Shown here piece by piece: positions 46,712 through 56,037 of a stretch of 64,000 nucleotides of DNA. The notes beneath the pieces are model-generated. The model was not told the origin of the DNA. It saw nothing but the letters and a program-made list of their open reading frames with translations, and searched no databases. The translations under genes were made by a program, and so were the position numbers. The DNA comes from Aquabacter sediminis (lineage in GTDB: Bacteria; Pseudomonadota; Alphaproteobacteria; Rhizobiales; Xanthobacteraceae): assembly GCF_028863665.1 (NCBI RefSeq), contig NZ_JARBFX010000004.1, forward strand, positions 1 through 64,000. The letters are read 5' to 3'. Position 1 is the stretch's first letter. The number at the start of each line of letters is the position of its first letter.

Positions 46712-48115
46712 GTGCAGTCGGAAGCAGCGGCGCGTCGGCTGCGGGACGCATCGAGCCATCCCGAATTCGGCCCCTGGCTGGCCCAGGCCTCCATCCTCGT
46801 GGTGGACGACGAGCCGGGCATCCGCAACTTCCTGGTCCGCACCCTCGCCCCCCGCTGCAAGCTGGTGGAGGAGGCCGCCGACACCCAGGAGGCTTCCGCC
46901 AAGCTTGATGCGCAGCATTTCGACGTGGTGATCGTCGACAATGTGATGCCCGGCAAAAGCGGTGTGGAGTGGCTGGCCGAGCAGCGCGCCGTCGGTCTGT
47001 TCGCCGACGCCATCCTCATCACCGCCTATGCGGACCTGGAGACCGCCATCCGCGCGCTGCGTGCCGGGGCGGTGGATTTCGTGCTGAAACCCTTCCGCTC
47101 CAACCAGATCCTGAATGCGGTGGCGCGGTGCCTGGATCGCATCCGGCTCCAGCATGAGAATTTCATGCTCCAGCACGAATTGCGCTTCAGCGCCAATCAT
47201 GGCGTGCTACGCGACCGGCTGATCGGCGAATCCGATCTCATTGCCCAGGTGCGCGACACCCTCTCCCGCGTCGCCCGCCTGCCCACCACGGTGCTCATCA
47301 CCGGGGAATCCGGCACCGGCAAGGAAGTGGCGGCGCGCTCGCTCCACGCCCTCTCGGAGCGCGCCGAGAAGCCCTTCGTGCCGGTCAATTGCGCAGCCAT
47401 TCCCCCCGACATGATCGAGAGCGAATTGTTCGGCCATCTGAAGGGCGCCTTTACCGGTGCGCTGGCGGGCCGGGACGGGCTCTTTCTCCATGCCAATGGT
47501 GGCACGCTGTTCCTGGACGAAGTGGGCGAGCTGCCGCCCGCCACCCAGTCCAAGCTCCTGCGTGTGCTGGAGGATCGCCGGGTGCGGCCGGTGGGCGCCG
47601 AGCGCGAGGTGCCGGTGGACCTGCGCTTCGTCTTCGCCACCAATCGGGACCTGGAGCGGGAGGTGCGTGAGGGGCGCTTTCGGGCCGATCTCTTCTACCG
47701 CATCAATGTGATGAAGATCGATCTGCCGCCTTTGCGCGCCCGCGGCGAGGACGTGGCGGAGCTGGCCGCCATGTTCATGCGCACCTTGTCCCGCCAATTG
47801 GGCGTGCCGCCGGTGCCGCTGGATGCCGCCGCCTCCGTTGCGCTCGCCCGTTATGACTGGCCGGGCAATGTGCGGGAATTGCGAAACGTCATCGAGCGCA
47901 CCTTGATCCTCGGTCGCCTGCCGGACGATTTCCCCGGCCGTGCGCCTTTGCGGCGCGAGGCGCTCGGAAACAGTCTCGACGAGGTGGAGCAGCGGCACAT
48001 CCTCTCCGTGCTGGAGGCCTGTGGCTTCGACCGCAACGCGGCGGCCCGGCGGCTCGGCATCTCCCGCAAGACCATCGACCGCAAATGCGCACGCTGGAAT
48101 GTCCGTGAGCCCTGA
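46712..48115 (+). CDS. NtrC-family sigma-54 response regulator
   Basis: This 467-residue regulator has a receiver (residues 25-140: ILVVDDEPGIRNFL, acceptor Asp76 in VVIVDNVMPG, Lys126 in FVLKPF) and an AAA+ domain (about 165-400). Walker A is GESGTGKE (198-205), the sigma-54 contact loop GAFTGA (245-250), and the Walker B region is GTLFLDEVGELP. A C-terminal Fis-type helix-turn-helix (ACGFDRNAAARRLGISRKTIDRK) ends the protein. GGGGAGGAG lies before GTG 46712. The kinase gene overlaps its end by 17 bp. Its probable target is the sigma-54 promoter at 50252 ahead of the OFA antiporter gene. Confidence 0.95.
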   Translation: MQSEAAARRLRDASSHPEFGPWLAQASILVVDDEPGIRNFLVRTLAPRCKLVEEAADTQEASAKLDAQHFDVVIVDNVMPGKSGVEWLAEQRAVGLFADAILITAYADLETAIRALRAGAVDFVLKPFRSNQILNAVARCLDRIRLQHENFMLQHELRFSANHGVLRDRLIGESDLIAQVRDTLSRVARLPTTVLITGESGTGKEVAARSLHALSERAEKPFVPVNCAAIPPDMIESELFGHLKGAFTGALAGRDGLFLHANGGTLFLDEVGELPPATQSKLLRVLEDRRVRPVGAEREVPVDLRFVFATNRDLEREVREGRFRADLFYRINVMKIDLPPLRARGEDVAELAAMFMRTLSRQLGVPPVPLDAAASVALARYDWPGNVRELRNVIERTLILGRLPDDFPGRAPLRREALGNSLDEVEQRHILSVLEACGFDRNAAARRLGISRKTIDRKCARWNVREP

Positions 48116-50123
48116 CGGGGCGGGGACGCGCCCGCGCGGGCGCTCCGTCCGCTTCCGCCTCCTGGCGATCGCGCTCCTGCCCACGCTCGTGGTGGTGCCG
48201 CTGCTGCTGGGCGCCACCATGGCGCGGTGGAACACCAAGTTCGACGTGCTGCTCGCCTCCAAGGTCCATGGCGACCTGACCATCGCCCACCAGTATCTGG
48301 CCCGCCTCCTGGAGATTACCGGCGACCATGTCCAGGCGCTCGGCCTCTCCGCTCTGTTTCGCGATGTGGCGGCGGGGCGGCAGGCCAGCGACCTGTCGGA
48401 ACTCCTGGAAACCCGGCGCCGGGCGCTGGGGCTGGACTTCCTCTATGTGCTCGACCCCGGCGGGCAGGTCTCCGCCGCCGCCCCTCCCGCGACCGGCGCG
48501 CCGCTCAAAAACGACTGGCCGGTGATCGAGGCGGCGCTGCGCGGGGAATTGCGCACCGCCATCGACATCTTCACGGCGGAAGATCTGGCCGCCGTTTCCC
48601 CCCAACTGGCGGACCGCGCGCGGATCGAGCTGGTGCCGACCGCCAATGCCCGCCCCACGGACCGGGCGGCGGAGACCTCCGGGATGGTGGTCCATTCCGC
48701 CGCCTCGGTGCGGTTCGCGGACGGGCGGGTGGGCGCGCTGGTGGGCGGCATCCTGCTTAACCAGAACCTTGTCTTCATCGACACCATCAACGATCTCGTC
48801 TACCGCGCCGCCAGCTTGCCGGAGGGCAGCCAGGGCACGGCGACGCTGTTTCTGGGCGATGTGCGCATCTCCACCAATGTGCGCCTGTTCGAGGGCAAGC
48901 GCGCGCTGGGCACCCGCGTGTCCAACGCGGTGCGCACCCAGGTGCTGGAAGAGGGCCATATCTGGCTCGGCAGCGCCTTCGTGGTGAACGACTGGTACCT
49001 GTCGGCCTACGAGCCGATCACCGATAGCTTTGGTCAGCGCGTGGGCATGCTCTATGTGGGCTTCCTGGAGCGGCCCTTCTTCGAGGCGAAGCTCTCAACC
49101 GTGCTCGCGGTGGTGCTGGCCTTCCTGGTGGTGGCGGCGGCGAGCGTGCCCCTGTTCCTGCGCTGGGCGGGGGGCATCTTCCGGCCGCTGGAGCGCATGA
49201 ACGCCACCATCGCCGCCGTGGAGGCGGGCGAACGGGAGGCGCGCACGGGCCTGAAGCATGCCGATGACGAGATCGGCCGCGTGGCGCTTCATCTGGATCA
49301 TCTCCTCGACCAGTTGGCCGAACGCGAACGGGAGCTGGTGCGCTGGAATGACGAACTGAACGTGAAGGTGGCCGAGCGCACCCGGGATCTCGAAATCGCC
49401 AACCGCCAGATCGAGGCCACCACGCGCCAGCTCATCATGTCGGAGAAGCTCGCCGCGATCGGCGAGGTGACGGCGGGTGTCGCCCATGAGATCAACAATC
49501 CCGTCGCCGTCATCCAGGGCAATCTGGACGTGCTGCGCGACGTCCTGGCCGATCATCCCGATCGGGGCCGCACCGAGTTCCGGCTCATTGACGAGCAGAT
49601 CGACCGCATCACCCAGATCGTCAACAAGCTGCTGCAATTCGCCCGGCCCGAGGAATATGCCGGCTTCGTGGAGGCCAACGCTCCCGCCGAGGTGATTTCC
49701 GACTGCCTGCCCCTCGTGCAGCATTTGCTGAACCGCTCCGCCATCACCCTGGTGCGCGAGGATGCGGCCACACGGCTCATCGTCATGAACCGCACCGAGT
49801 TGCAGCAGGTGCTGGTGAACCTCATCGTCAACGCGGTGCACGCCATGCCCCAGGGCGGCCGCCTGACCTTGCGGACGCGCGATGCCGAGCATGAGGGACG
49901 CCCGGGCATCCGCATCGAGGTGGAGGATACGGGGATGGGCATGAGCGAAGAGGTGCTGGCGCGCATCTTCGACCCGTTCTTCACCACCAAGCGCCAGCAG
50001 GGCACGGGCCTCGGCCTGTCCATCACCCAGAAGCTGATCGCCCAGCAGGGCGGCGCCATTGACGTGCGCAGCACTCCCGGGGAGGGGACCGTCTTCTCCA
50101 TCTTCCTGCCCGAGGCCAACTGA
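48099..50123 (+). CDS. Membrane sensor histidine kinase, cache-type periplasmic domain
   Basis: This 674-residue kinase has membrane helices at about 19-41 and 331-353, enclosing a ~290-residue periplasmic cache-like sensor. HAMP (WAGGIFRPLERMNATIAAVEAGE) and a coiled coil of ~60 residues follow. HisKA has the phospho-His in GVAHEINNPVAV near residue 457, with N box LIVNAVHAMPQGG, DTGMGM and GTGLGLSITQKLI. This is the DctB/NtrB style kinase that senses carboxylates outside the cell. It overlaps the regulator gene by 17 bp, so they form one pair. The antiporter next door suggests a dicarboxylate such as oxalate as signal; this is inference. Confidence 0.92.
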   Translation: MSVSPDGAGTRPRGRSVRFRLLAIALLPTLVVVPLLLGATMARWNTKFDVLLASKVHGDLTIAHQYLARLLEITGDHVQALGLSALFRDVAAGRQASDLSELLETRRRALGLDFLYVLDPGGQVSAAAPPATGAPLKNDWPVIEAALRGELRTAIDIFTAEDLAAVSPQLADRARIELVPTANARPTDRAAETSGMVVHSAASVRFADGRVGALVGGILLNQNLVFIDTINDLVYRAASLPEGSQGTATLFLGDVRISTNVRLFEGKRALGTRVSNAVRTQVLEEGHIWLGSAFVVNDWYLSAYEPITDSFGQRVGMLYVGFLERPFFEAKLSTVLAVVLAFLVVAAASVPLFLRWAGGIFRPLERMNATIAAVEAGEREARTGLKHADDEIGRVALHLDHLLDQLAERERELVRWNDELNVKVAERTRDLEIANRQIEATTRQLIMSEKLAAIGEVTAGVAHEINNPVAVIQGNLDVLRDVLADHPDRGRTEFRLIDEQIDRITQIVNKLLQFARPEEYAGFVEANAPAEVISDCLPLVQHLLNRSAITLVREDAATRLIVMNRTELQQVLVNLIVNAVHAMPQGGRLTLRTRDAEHEGRPGIRIEVEDTGMGMSEEVLARIFDPFFTTKRQQGTGLGLSITQKLIAQQGGAIDVRSTPGEGTVFSIFLPEAN

Positions 50124-50140
50124 GGCTTCCCCCTCCCGTT

Positions 50141-50183
50141 TGGACAATTTGTCCCGCGCGCCGGACGAAATGTCCCGCGCGCC
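50141..50183 (+). promoter_or_regulatory. Two phased inverted repeats, candidate enhancer sites
   Basis: GGACAATTTGTCC (50142-50154, 6-base arms) and GGACGAAATGTCC (50163-50175) are each followed by CGCGCGCC. The two 22-base units agree at 18 positions and lie exactly 21 bp apart, two helical turns. They end about 77 bp before the sigma-54 promoter and directly behind the kinase gene. This is the expected layout for binding two dimers of an NtrC-type activator. Confidence 0.7.
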
Positions 50184-50251
50184 TGTTCCCCATCGGGCGG
50201 TCATTTCCGTCGGGTGATTGAAAACGCTGATCTTTCCCCGCGTGCGGCATG

Positions 50252-50266
50252 TGGCACGGCGTTTGC
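50252..50266 (+). promoter_or_regulatory. Sigma-54 (-24/-12) promoter of the OFA antiporter gene
   Basis: TGGCACG-GCGT-TTGC matches the sigma-54 consensus with the invariant GG at 50253-50254 and GC at 50265-50266 separated by exactly 10 bases. It lies ~190 bp ahead of the antiporter ATG and downstream of two enhancer-like dyads, next to an NtrC-type regulator gene. Confidence 0.85.
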
Positions 50267-50455
50267 GGAAGGTGTCCCGGACAAAACGCACAAAAACCGG
50301 AGGACACGTCCGCAGTCGCCCCGCTTCTCTGCATTTCCGGCCGTCATGGCCGGTGCGGACGCGGAGCCGGCATCCAAGACAGCTCAATCGTGCCCACCGC
50401 CTCAGGCCGGCGGCGCACGCCATCAACCACATCGAGGGCACCTCGGGGGAAACGC

Positions 50456-52117
50456 ATGACTGCAGGGATCGAGACCTATCACGGCGCGGCCGAGCAGGCC
50501 GGGCTTCTGGACCGGGAGCGCATCATTGCCCGTCCCGGCTTCAATCGTTGGATGGTGCCGCCGGCCGCCTTGGCCATCCATCTGTGCATCGGAATGGCCT
50601 ACGGCTTTTCCGTCTTCTGGCTGCCTCTGACGCGCTCGCTGGGCGTTTCCCAGTCGGTGGCCTGTCCTGACCTGACTTTGGTGGGTGCGCTCTTCACCCG
50701 CACCTGCGACTGGCGGGTGGCGGATCTCGGCTGGATCTACACCCTCTTCTTCGTGCTGCTGGGCTCCTCCGCCGCCATCTGGGGCGGATGGCTGGAAAAA
50801 GCCGGCCCGCGCAAGGCGGGCGTGGTGGCGGCCCTGTGCTGGTGTGGCGGCATCGCACTGGCGGCGCTGGGCGTGGCCATCCATCAATTGTGGCTGATGT
50901 GGCTGGGCGCCGGCGTGATCGGCGGCATCGGCCTCGGCCTTGGCTACATCTCTCCCGTCTCCACCCTGATCAAGTGGTTCCCCGACCGGCGCGGCATGGC
51001 CACCGGCATGGCCATCATGGGCTTCGGGGGCGGCGCCATGATCGGCGCGCCGCTGGCCAACCTTCTGATGACCCATTTCCGCACCGCCGAGACGGTGGGC
51101 GTATGGCAGACCTTCCTGGTGATGGCGGCCGGCTATTTCGTCTTCATGATGGCCGGCGCCTTCGGCTATCGGGTGCCCCCGTCCGGCTGGCGGCCGGAAG
51201 GCTGGACCCCGCCGGCGGCCAAGTCGGCCCTCATCACCCATCGCAACGTGCATCTGCGTGACGCCCACAAGACCCCGCAATTCTGGCTGATCTGGGCGGT
51301 GCTGTGCCTCAACGTGTCGGCGGGCATCGGCGTCATCGGCATGGCCTCGCCCATGCTGCAGGAGATTTTCGGCGGCCGCCTCATCGGCCTGCCGGACCTC
51401 ACCTTTACCCAGCTGGACGCCTCCCAGAAGGCGGCCATCGCCGCCATCGCGGCGGGCTTTGCGGGCCTGCTCTCGCTGTTCAACATTGGCGGCCGCTTCT
51501 TCTGGGCCTCCCTGTCGGACCGCATCGGCCGCAAGAACACCTACTACACCTTCTTCATCCTCGGCATCGCCCTCTACGCGCTCGCCCCCACGGCCGCGCA
51601 CATGGGCAGCCAGGTGGCGTTCGTGGCCATCTTCTGCGTGATCCTGTCCATGTATGGCGGCGGCTTTGCCACGGTGCCGGCCTATCTGGCCGACATCTTC
51701 GGCACCCATTTCGTGGGCGCCATCCATGGCCGGCTGCTGACCGCCTGGGCCACCGCCGGCATCATCGGCCCGGTGGTGGTGAATTATATCCGCGAGGCGC
51801 AGCTCAATGCCGGCATTCCGCGGGCGCAGGTCTATGACTTCACCATGTATATCCTCGCCGGCATGCTGGTGCTGGGCCTCATCGCCAATGCCCTGGTGCG
51901 GCCTCTGCCCGAACGCTGGTACATGAGCGAGGCCGAGGAGGCTGCTCTCCAGGCCAAGAGCGCAGCCGCGCAGAAGGGGCCGTCCGGCTCGTTCGGCATC
52001 GGCCGGGGTGGTCTGGACCTGAAGGCCGCTTTGGCCTGGGCGGCGGTGGGCATTCCCATGCTGTGGGGGGTGTGGATCACGCTGCAGAGTGCAGCCATCC
52101 TGTTCCGCGCCGGCTGA
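50456..52117 (+). CDS. OFA-family MFS antiporter (oxalate/formate type)
   Basis: This 553-residue, 12-helix major facilitator protein belongs to the oxalate/formate antiporter family. FNRWMVPPAALAIHLCIGMAYGFSVFW starts the first helix. GLGYISPVSTLIKWFPDRRGMATGMAIMGFGGGAMIGAP is the OFA signature, and FNIGGRFFWASLSDRIGRKNTYY closes the second half's loop. An insertion around residues 65-80 and a long C-terminal tail make it larger than OxlT (~420). It probably exchanges small mono- or dicarboxylates. GGGGGA precedes ATG 50456. A sigma-54 promoter and enhancer sites lie upstream and a terminator downstream, so it forms a one-gene unit. Confidence 0.88.
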   Translation: MTAGIETYHGAAEQAGLLDRERIIARPGFNRWMVPPAALAIHLCIGMAYGFSVFWLPLTRSLGVSQSVACPDLTLVGALFTRTCDWRVADLGWIYTLFFVLLGSSAAIWGGWLEKAGPRKAGVVAALCWCGGIALAALGVAIHQLWLMWLGAGVIGGIGLGLGYISPVSTLIKWFPDRRGMATGMAIMGFGGGAMIGAPLANLLMTHFRTAETVGVWQTFLVMAAGYFVFMMAGAFGYRVPPSGWRPEGWTPPAAKSALITHRNVHLRDAHKTPQFWLIWAVLCLNVSAGIGVIGMASPMLQEIFGGRLIGLPDLTFTQLDASQKAAIAAIAAGFAGLLSLFNIGGRFFWASLSDRIGRKNTYYTFFILGIALYALAPTAAHMGSQVAFVAIFCVILSMYGGGFATVPAYLADIFGTHFVGAIHGRLLTAWATAGIIGPVVVNYIREAQLNAGIPRAQVYDFTMYILAGMLVLGLIANALVRPLPERWYMSEAEEAALQAKSAAAQKGPSGSFGIGRGGLDLKAALAWAAVGIPMLWGVWITLQSAAILFRAG

Positions 52118-52140
52118 TCCCATGCCGGCCTGACACGACC

Positions 52141-52175
52141 GGGCGCGCCTATCCGGCGCGCCCGTTTTGCGTTTT
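52141..52175 (+). terminator. Rho-independent terminator of the antiporter gene
   Basis: GGGCGCGCC-TATCC-GGCGCGCCC is a perfect 9-bp stem followed by GTTTTGCGTTTT. It is 23 bp behind the antiporter stop. Confidence 0.85.
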
Positions 52176-52468
52176 GAAGAGGCCAGGTCGGGCGAGCTGG
52201 GCATGCTGCTGTGCCTGGGCGCCGAGCGCGATGCCGGCCATTTCGCTCCCCTGACGGGTGGATCGCTGGCAAAGTCCTGGAGGAGAGTCGGCGTTTCTCC
52301 TCGCCTTATTCCCGCTGTGCGATCCCGCGAGCGGGACCTGGGCCCGGCGGGAGATACATCCAAATGTGCACAAAAAAATGCCCTGCCGGTCTTCTAAAGG
52401 TATTCCCTAGCCGCGTGCCCGGCCTCCCGTAACGCTAAGGTTGCGCCTGCGCGGGAGGAGATAGAAGA
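52176..52468. other. Region upstream of the DUF4114 protein gene
   Basis: About 290 bp without a supported gene. The last ~110 bases are visibly less GC-rich (a run of seven A near 52370) and should hold the promoter of the next gene. A strong GGGAGGAG ribosome site ends at 52460. No known regulator site is recognised. Confidence 0.4.
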
Positions 52469-55400
52469 ATGACCACGCTGAGCGTCACCCTTACTCCCAC
52501 TTTGCAGACCACGCTCCAGCAATCGGGCGTGTGGGCCTATGCGGTCTATTTCGGCAGTTCCGGTCCGGTCTGGAACCCGTTGGTGGAAAATGGCGCCCTC
52601 CAGACGACGGGGGGCGTTCTCGACATTGCCTTGCCCACCACCTTCAACGGCGGCAAGGTCTATTTCCTGATCCAGAGCCAGGATGCCTCCCAGCCCTATG
52701 ATCTGACCACGCTGATCACCGGCGAGGACAATATCAACTGGACCAGCGCCCAAAGCTACGACTTCCGCTATGACAGCTTCGAGGTGTCGCTGCTGAATGC
52801 AGCCGGTGATGCGGGGAACCTGACCTCGGTGGAAGGCTTCGGCCTGCCCATGTCGGTGGCCATAGACTATTCCAACGGGACCAGTGCCTCGGTGGGCTAC
52901 GGCATCACGGGCAGCACCGTGTTCCAGCAGATCGCCGCCATCGATGCGTCCAAGACCTATGTCTATGACTATACGTCCGGCCCCCTCGCGGGCCAGGACC
53001 GGGCAGGCATCTCGCCGTCCCAGGCGGTGGGCCTCACCCCGCCCAATCCCGCCTTCCAGGCCTCCGACTGGAACGCCTATATCCAGAGCCTGGAAAACAC
53101 CACCGCCGCCTCCGCGGTCACGCTGGCGGGCTATTTCAACGGCGCGCCCGATGCCAATGGCATCTATCACAACGAGGCCTTCTTCTCCTACCAGCTGCAA
53201 TGGGACTCTGGCGAGAGCGTCTTCTGGCTTGCACCGACCGAAAGCAGCAACGTCAAGGGCTATATCAAGATCACACCCGAGAACCTGGCCGACAGCATCT
53301 ATTCGACGCTGGGCACGGTAGAGATCTATACCAACCAGACCGATACCACGCCGTACCAGATCCTCGACAGCACCTCGCCGGAGATGAATACCGGCCTCAA
53401 CAACCAGTGGGGCGAGGTGCTCACCCAGTTCCTGACCGGCTTTACCGCCGGCTATTATGGCACCGTCGGCGCCTCGCCCAACGCGGCGGTGACCACGCCC
53501 GTCGACCTCAACGCCAACTGGAATTGGGACCCGACCTACGCTTTTGGTCACAACCTCACCTCGGCCCAGCCGGTCTATATGGATCCTTATTCGGAGATCT
53601 ATTTCTTCAGTTCCAATTCCTATGGCTCGGGTTATTCCGACAATCTGATGCGCCAGTACAGCGTTGGCGGGCCGCTCATCTCGGTGTGGGACTCCCAGCT
53701 CGGCACCGACGTCACCACCATCTCGCTCACCATCTTCGACGACAGCGAGCAGCCCACCGGCTATACGACGCCCGTCCTCTACAACTACATCGCTCCCGTG
53801 GGCGGAAGCTATGGGGTGCCCACCTATAGCGGCGACGGCACCAATGTGGTGATGACCTTCTCCAACCAGGAAATGGTTCTGGTGGAGGACACGCCCATCG
53901 TGCTGCGCATCTATGACGGGATGAGCGGCGGTGCGGCGCAGTGGAAGGACGTGACCATCCAGGCGGCCTCCGGCCAGACGCTTTGGCAGAACTGGAATCT
54001 GACCTATGATTCCGGCACCGGCACCTATTCCGCGAGCCCGGTCTCCGGCTCATCGCAGCCGGTGGGCTCGCTTCTGGTGAACAACCTGCCCAAACCCGCC
54101 GACGGCACCGCGTGGTACCAGATCGTGGTGGGCACGGGCGATGCGGCCAAGACCTATAATCTCTATGCCAATGTCACCGGCGGCGAATTTGAAAACCCAG
54201 CCTATGCCGGCCAGGAGGGGAGCCTGGCCATTGACGGCCTGGCGCTCGCCACCCCCAGCAGCACGACGGCGCAGACCATTTCCACTTTCTCGCTCAGCTT
54301 CCTTTATGGCGGCTCCACCTCGCTTGATCCCAGCCTGCTGGAACAGAATACCGCCGCAAGCTATGTGAGCACCCGCGCCACGCCGTTCGCGCCGGTGGCC
54401 GGGACGCTGAGCGGCGGCGTCTTCACCGCCGAGCCGGACCAGGACAATGCGACCGCCAATTCCATAACGGTGTCCGAGGGGGCGATCGCCTTCGGCTGGA
54501 CCGGGACCAATTCCGCCTCCGGCACCCCGTCCTGGATCTCGGGCTACACCAACAAGGTGGGCGCCCTGAACTGGGGCGTGCTTTCCGTCGTGGAGGCCGG
54601 CGGCAGCACCAGCTTCGCACCGCTGGGCGCCCAGGCGGACATTGACGGACAGTGGACATCCGCCGCCGCGACGCTGGGCAATGGCACCTACACGGTGACC
54701 ATGACCGAATATGCCCAAGCCGACACCGGATTTACGACCCCGCTCGCGCCGCAAAGCTCGGCCCTGACCTTGACGGTCGACCTTTCCGACCTCCAGATCC
54801 AGACCACTGCGGGCAATGCGCTGAAGCTGCTGGATGACAGCTCGGCCACCTCCGGCAACTGGTTGCACTTCCAGGTGCAGTCCTCCAGCCTGCCCCGGTC
54901 CACCAGCGTGCTGCTCTATGTGGTCAACGACCAGGGCGAACTGGTTGCGCGCAATGGCGAGACAGGGGCCGGCGTGACGCTGGAAGATGCCGTCATCGGC
55001 ACGCTCGGCGCCGCGGTTTCCGATGCCGGGGCGACCTTGTTCAACGGCTCTCAGATGGTCTATCTCGGCCTTGGCCAGGAATTGCGCTTCGCCCTTCAGA
55101 CCGGCGCCGATTCCATCAACCTCACCCCCACCTTCTCGGCCACCGCTCCCGGTGATGGCTCGGTGGCGCTCAATGTGGGCGGCGTGAGCATGTCCGCCAG
55201 CGTGGACAACACCCTCTCCAGCGGGGCCGAGCTGGCCGCGCCCCAGCGCGCTTCCAACGAGGCGCTGACCTACCTCACCCACGGGGCAATGCTGGAGGTG
55301 GATGTGTCCGGCAGCTGCGCCAACACCAACCAGCTCTCCTTCGTGAAGGTCGACATCAATCCTGCCACCGGCGGGTGGAGCGTCAATGGCGTCGATTATG

Positions 55401-55705
55401 GCGACACGCCGGAATTCCATGCCGCCGTCCTGGCCAGCCTGGATGCGGGATATTCCGCCCAGCATGGGGGCGGCACCTTCCAGGCCTCCTCGTCCTGGAC
55501 GGTCAGCGGTTCGGATGGCTATTACGTGCCGGTGCTGGTGACCCAGTCGGGCGCTGTCTTCCTGCCCGGGCAAGGCAATGCGGGCGGGCACGAATACATC
55601 CAGATGTATGGCGAGAACACGTTCGGCTTCGAAGATCTGACGGCCGCCCAAGGCTCCGACTTCGACTATAACGACATGGTCATGCGCCTCGTGCCGCACC
55701 TTTGA
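52469..55705 (+). CDS. Large DUF4114 protein with a GH64-like N-terminal region
   Basis: This 1078-residue protein is rich in Ser, Thr, Gly, Asn and aromatic residues and very poor in Lys and Arg, like extracellular beta-rich proteins. The first ~330 residues (GGKVYFLIQSQD, FRYDSFEVSL, SVEGFGLPMSVAIDY, LTQFLTGFTAGYYG) weakly resemble GH64 beta-1,3-glucanases. The middle looks like repeated beta-sandwiches (for example around 455-560 and 580-790). The end, FGFEDLTAAQGSDFDYNDMVMRL, is a clear DUF4114 motif with calcium-type Asp/Asn residues. No signal peptide is present and no transporter lies next to it, so secretion would need a C-terminal signal. Acidic RTX nonapeptides are absent. Function is unknown. 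Confidence 0.6.
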   Translation: MTTLSVTLTPTLQTTLQQSGVWAYAVYFGSSGPVWNPLVENGALQTTGGVLDIALPTTFNGGKVYFLIQSQDASQPYDLTTLITGEDNINWTSAQSYDFRYDSFEVSLLNAAGDAGNLTSVEGFGLPMSVAIDYSNGTSASVGYGITGSTVFQQIAAIDASKTYVYDYTSGPLAGQDRAGISPSQAVGLTPPNPAFQASDWNAYIQSLENTTAASAVTLAGYFNGAPDANGIYHNEAFFSYQLQWDSGESVFWLAPTESSNVKGYIKITPENLADSIYSTLGTVEIYTNQTDTTPYQILDSTSPEMNTGLNNQWGEVLTQFLTGFTAGYYGTVGASPNAAVTTPVDLNANWNWDPTYAFGHNLTSAQPVYMDPYSEIYFFSSNSYGSGYSDNLMRQYSVGGPLISVWDSQLGTDVTTISLTIFDDSEQPTGYTTPVLYNYIAPVGGSYGVPTYSGDGTNVVMTFSNQEMVLVEDTPIVLRIYDGMSGGAAQWKDVTIQAASGQTLWQNWNLTYDSGTGTYSASPVSGSSQPVGSLLVNNLPKPADGTAWYQIVVGTGDAAKTYNLYANVTGGEFENPAYAGQEGSLAIDGLALATPSSTTAQTISTFSLSFLYGGSTSLDPSLLEQNTAASYVSTRATPFAPVAGTLSGGVFTAEPDQDNATANSITVSEGAIAFGWTGTNSASGTPSWISGYTNKVGALNWGVLSVVEAGGSTSFAPLGAQADIDGQWTSAAATLGNGTYTVTMTEYAQADTGFTTPLAPQSSALTLTVDLSDLQIQTTAGNALKLLDDSSATSGNWLHFQVQSSSLPRSTSVLLYVVNDQGELVARNGETGAGVTLEDAVIGTLGAAVSDAGATLFNGSQMVYLGLGQELRFALQTGADSINLTPTFSATAPGDGSVALNVGGVSMSASVDNTLSSGAELAAPQRASNEALTYLTHGAMLEVDVSGSCANTNQLSFVKVDINPATGGWSVNGVDYGDTPEFHAAVLASLDAGYSAQHGGGTFQASSSWTVSGSDGYYVPVLVTQSGAVFLPGQGNAGGHEYIQMYGENTFGFEDLTAAQGSDFDYNDMVMRLVPHL

Positions 55706-56037
55706 GGGGCGACGCACCGGCCTGAGGCCGGCGTCCGGGAGGGTCCGGCACTCCCCCCGCCGGCCAGCTCCGTTTCCCGGCGGGAGGCGGCCGGGCACGG
55801 CGTGCCGTCCCCCGCGCGATATCTTGGCCCGTGCGCGGCTGACCAGGCGGGGAGGGCGGCGCAACAGCTGCCCGCACATCCTGAAGATCGGCCGTTCAGA
55901 TCCATCCGTCTCCCGCACAGAGGGGGCGGTCCTTTGCGGCACGGGCGGGAGGTGGCTCGGCCATCCGCCCCGCCTTCCGCTCTGGACCGCGCTTCGGGTT
56001 ATGATGGGATGGATGGATTCATGAGGGTCGGGCGGGG
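55706..56037. other. Gap between the DUF4114 gene and the channel gene
   Basis: This 332-bp gap has no supported gene. A hairpin GACGCACCGGCC-TGA-GGCCGGCGTC at 55711-55735 right behind the DUF4114 stop may end transcription, though no T-run follows. The rest shows nothing I can name. Confidence 0.35.

Noticed and set aside
46712-48115. CRISPR arrays or defence-system genes, looked for across the window
   Set aside because: No regularly spaced repeats and no nuclease, helicase or toxin-antitoxin signatures were seen. The AAA+ gene here is an ordinary sigma-54 activator.
54050-55942. A 630-codon minus-strand frame opposite the DUF4114 protein gene
   Set aside because: It has Gly/Arg/His-rich composition without motifs, lies wholly opposite a better-supported gene and has no ribosome site.
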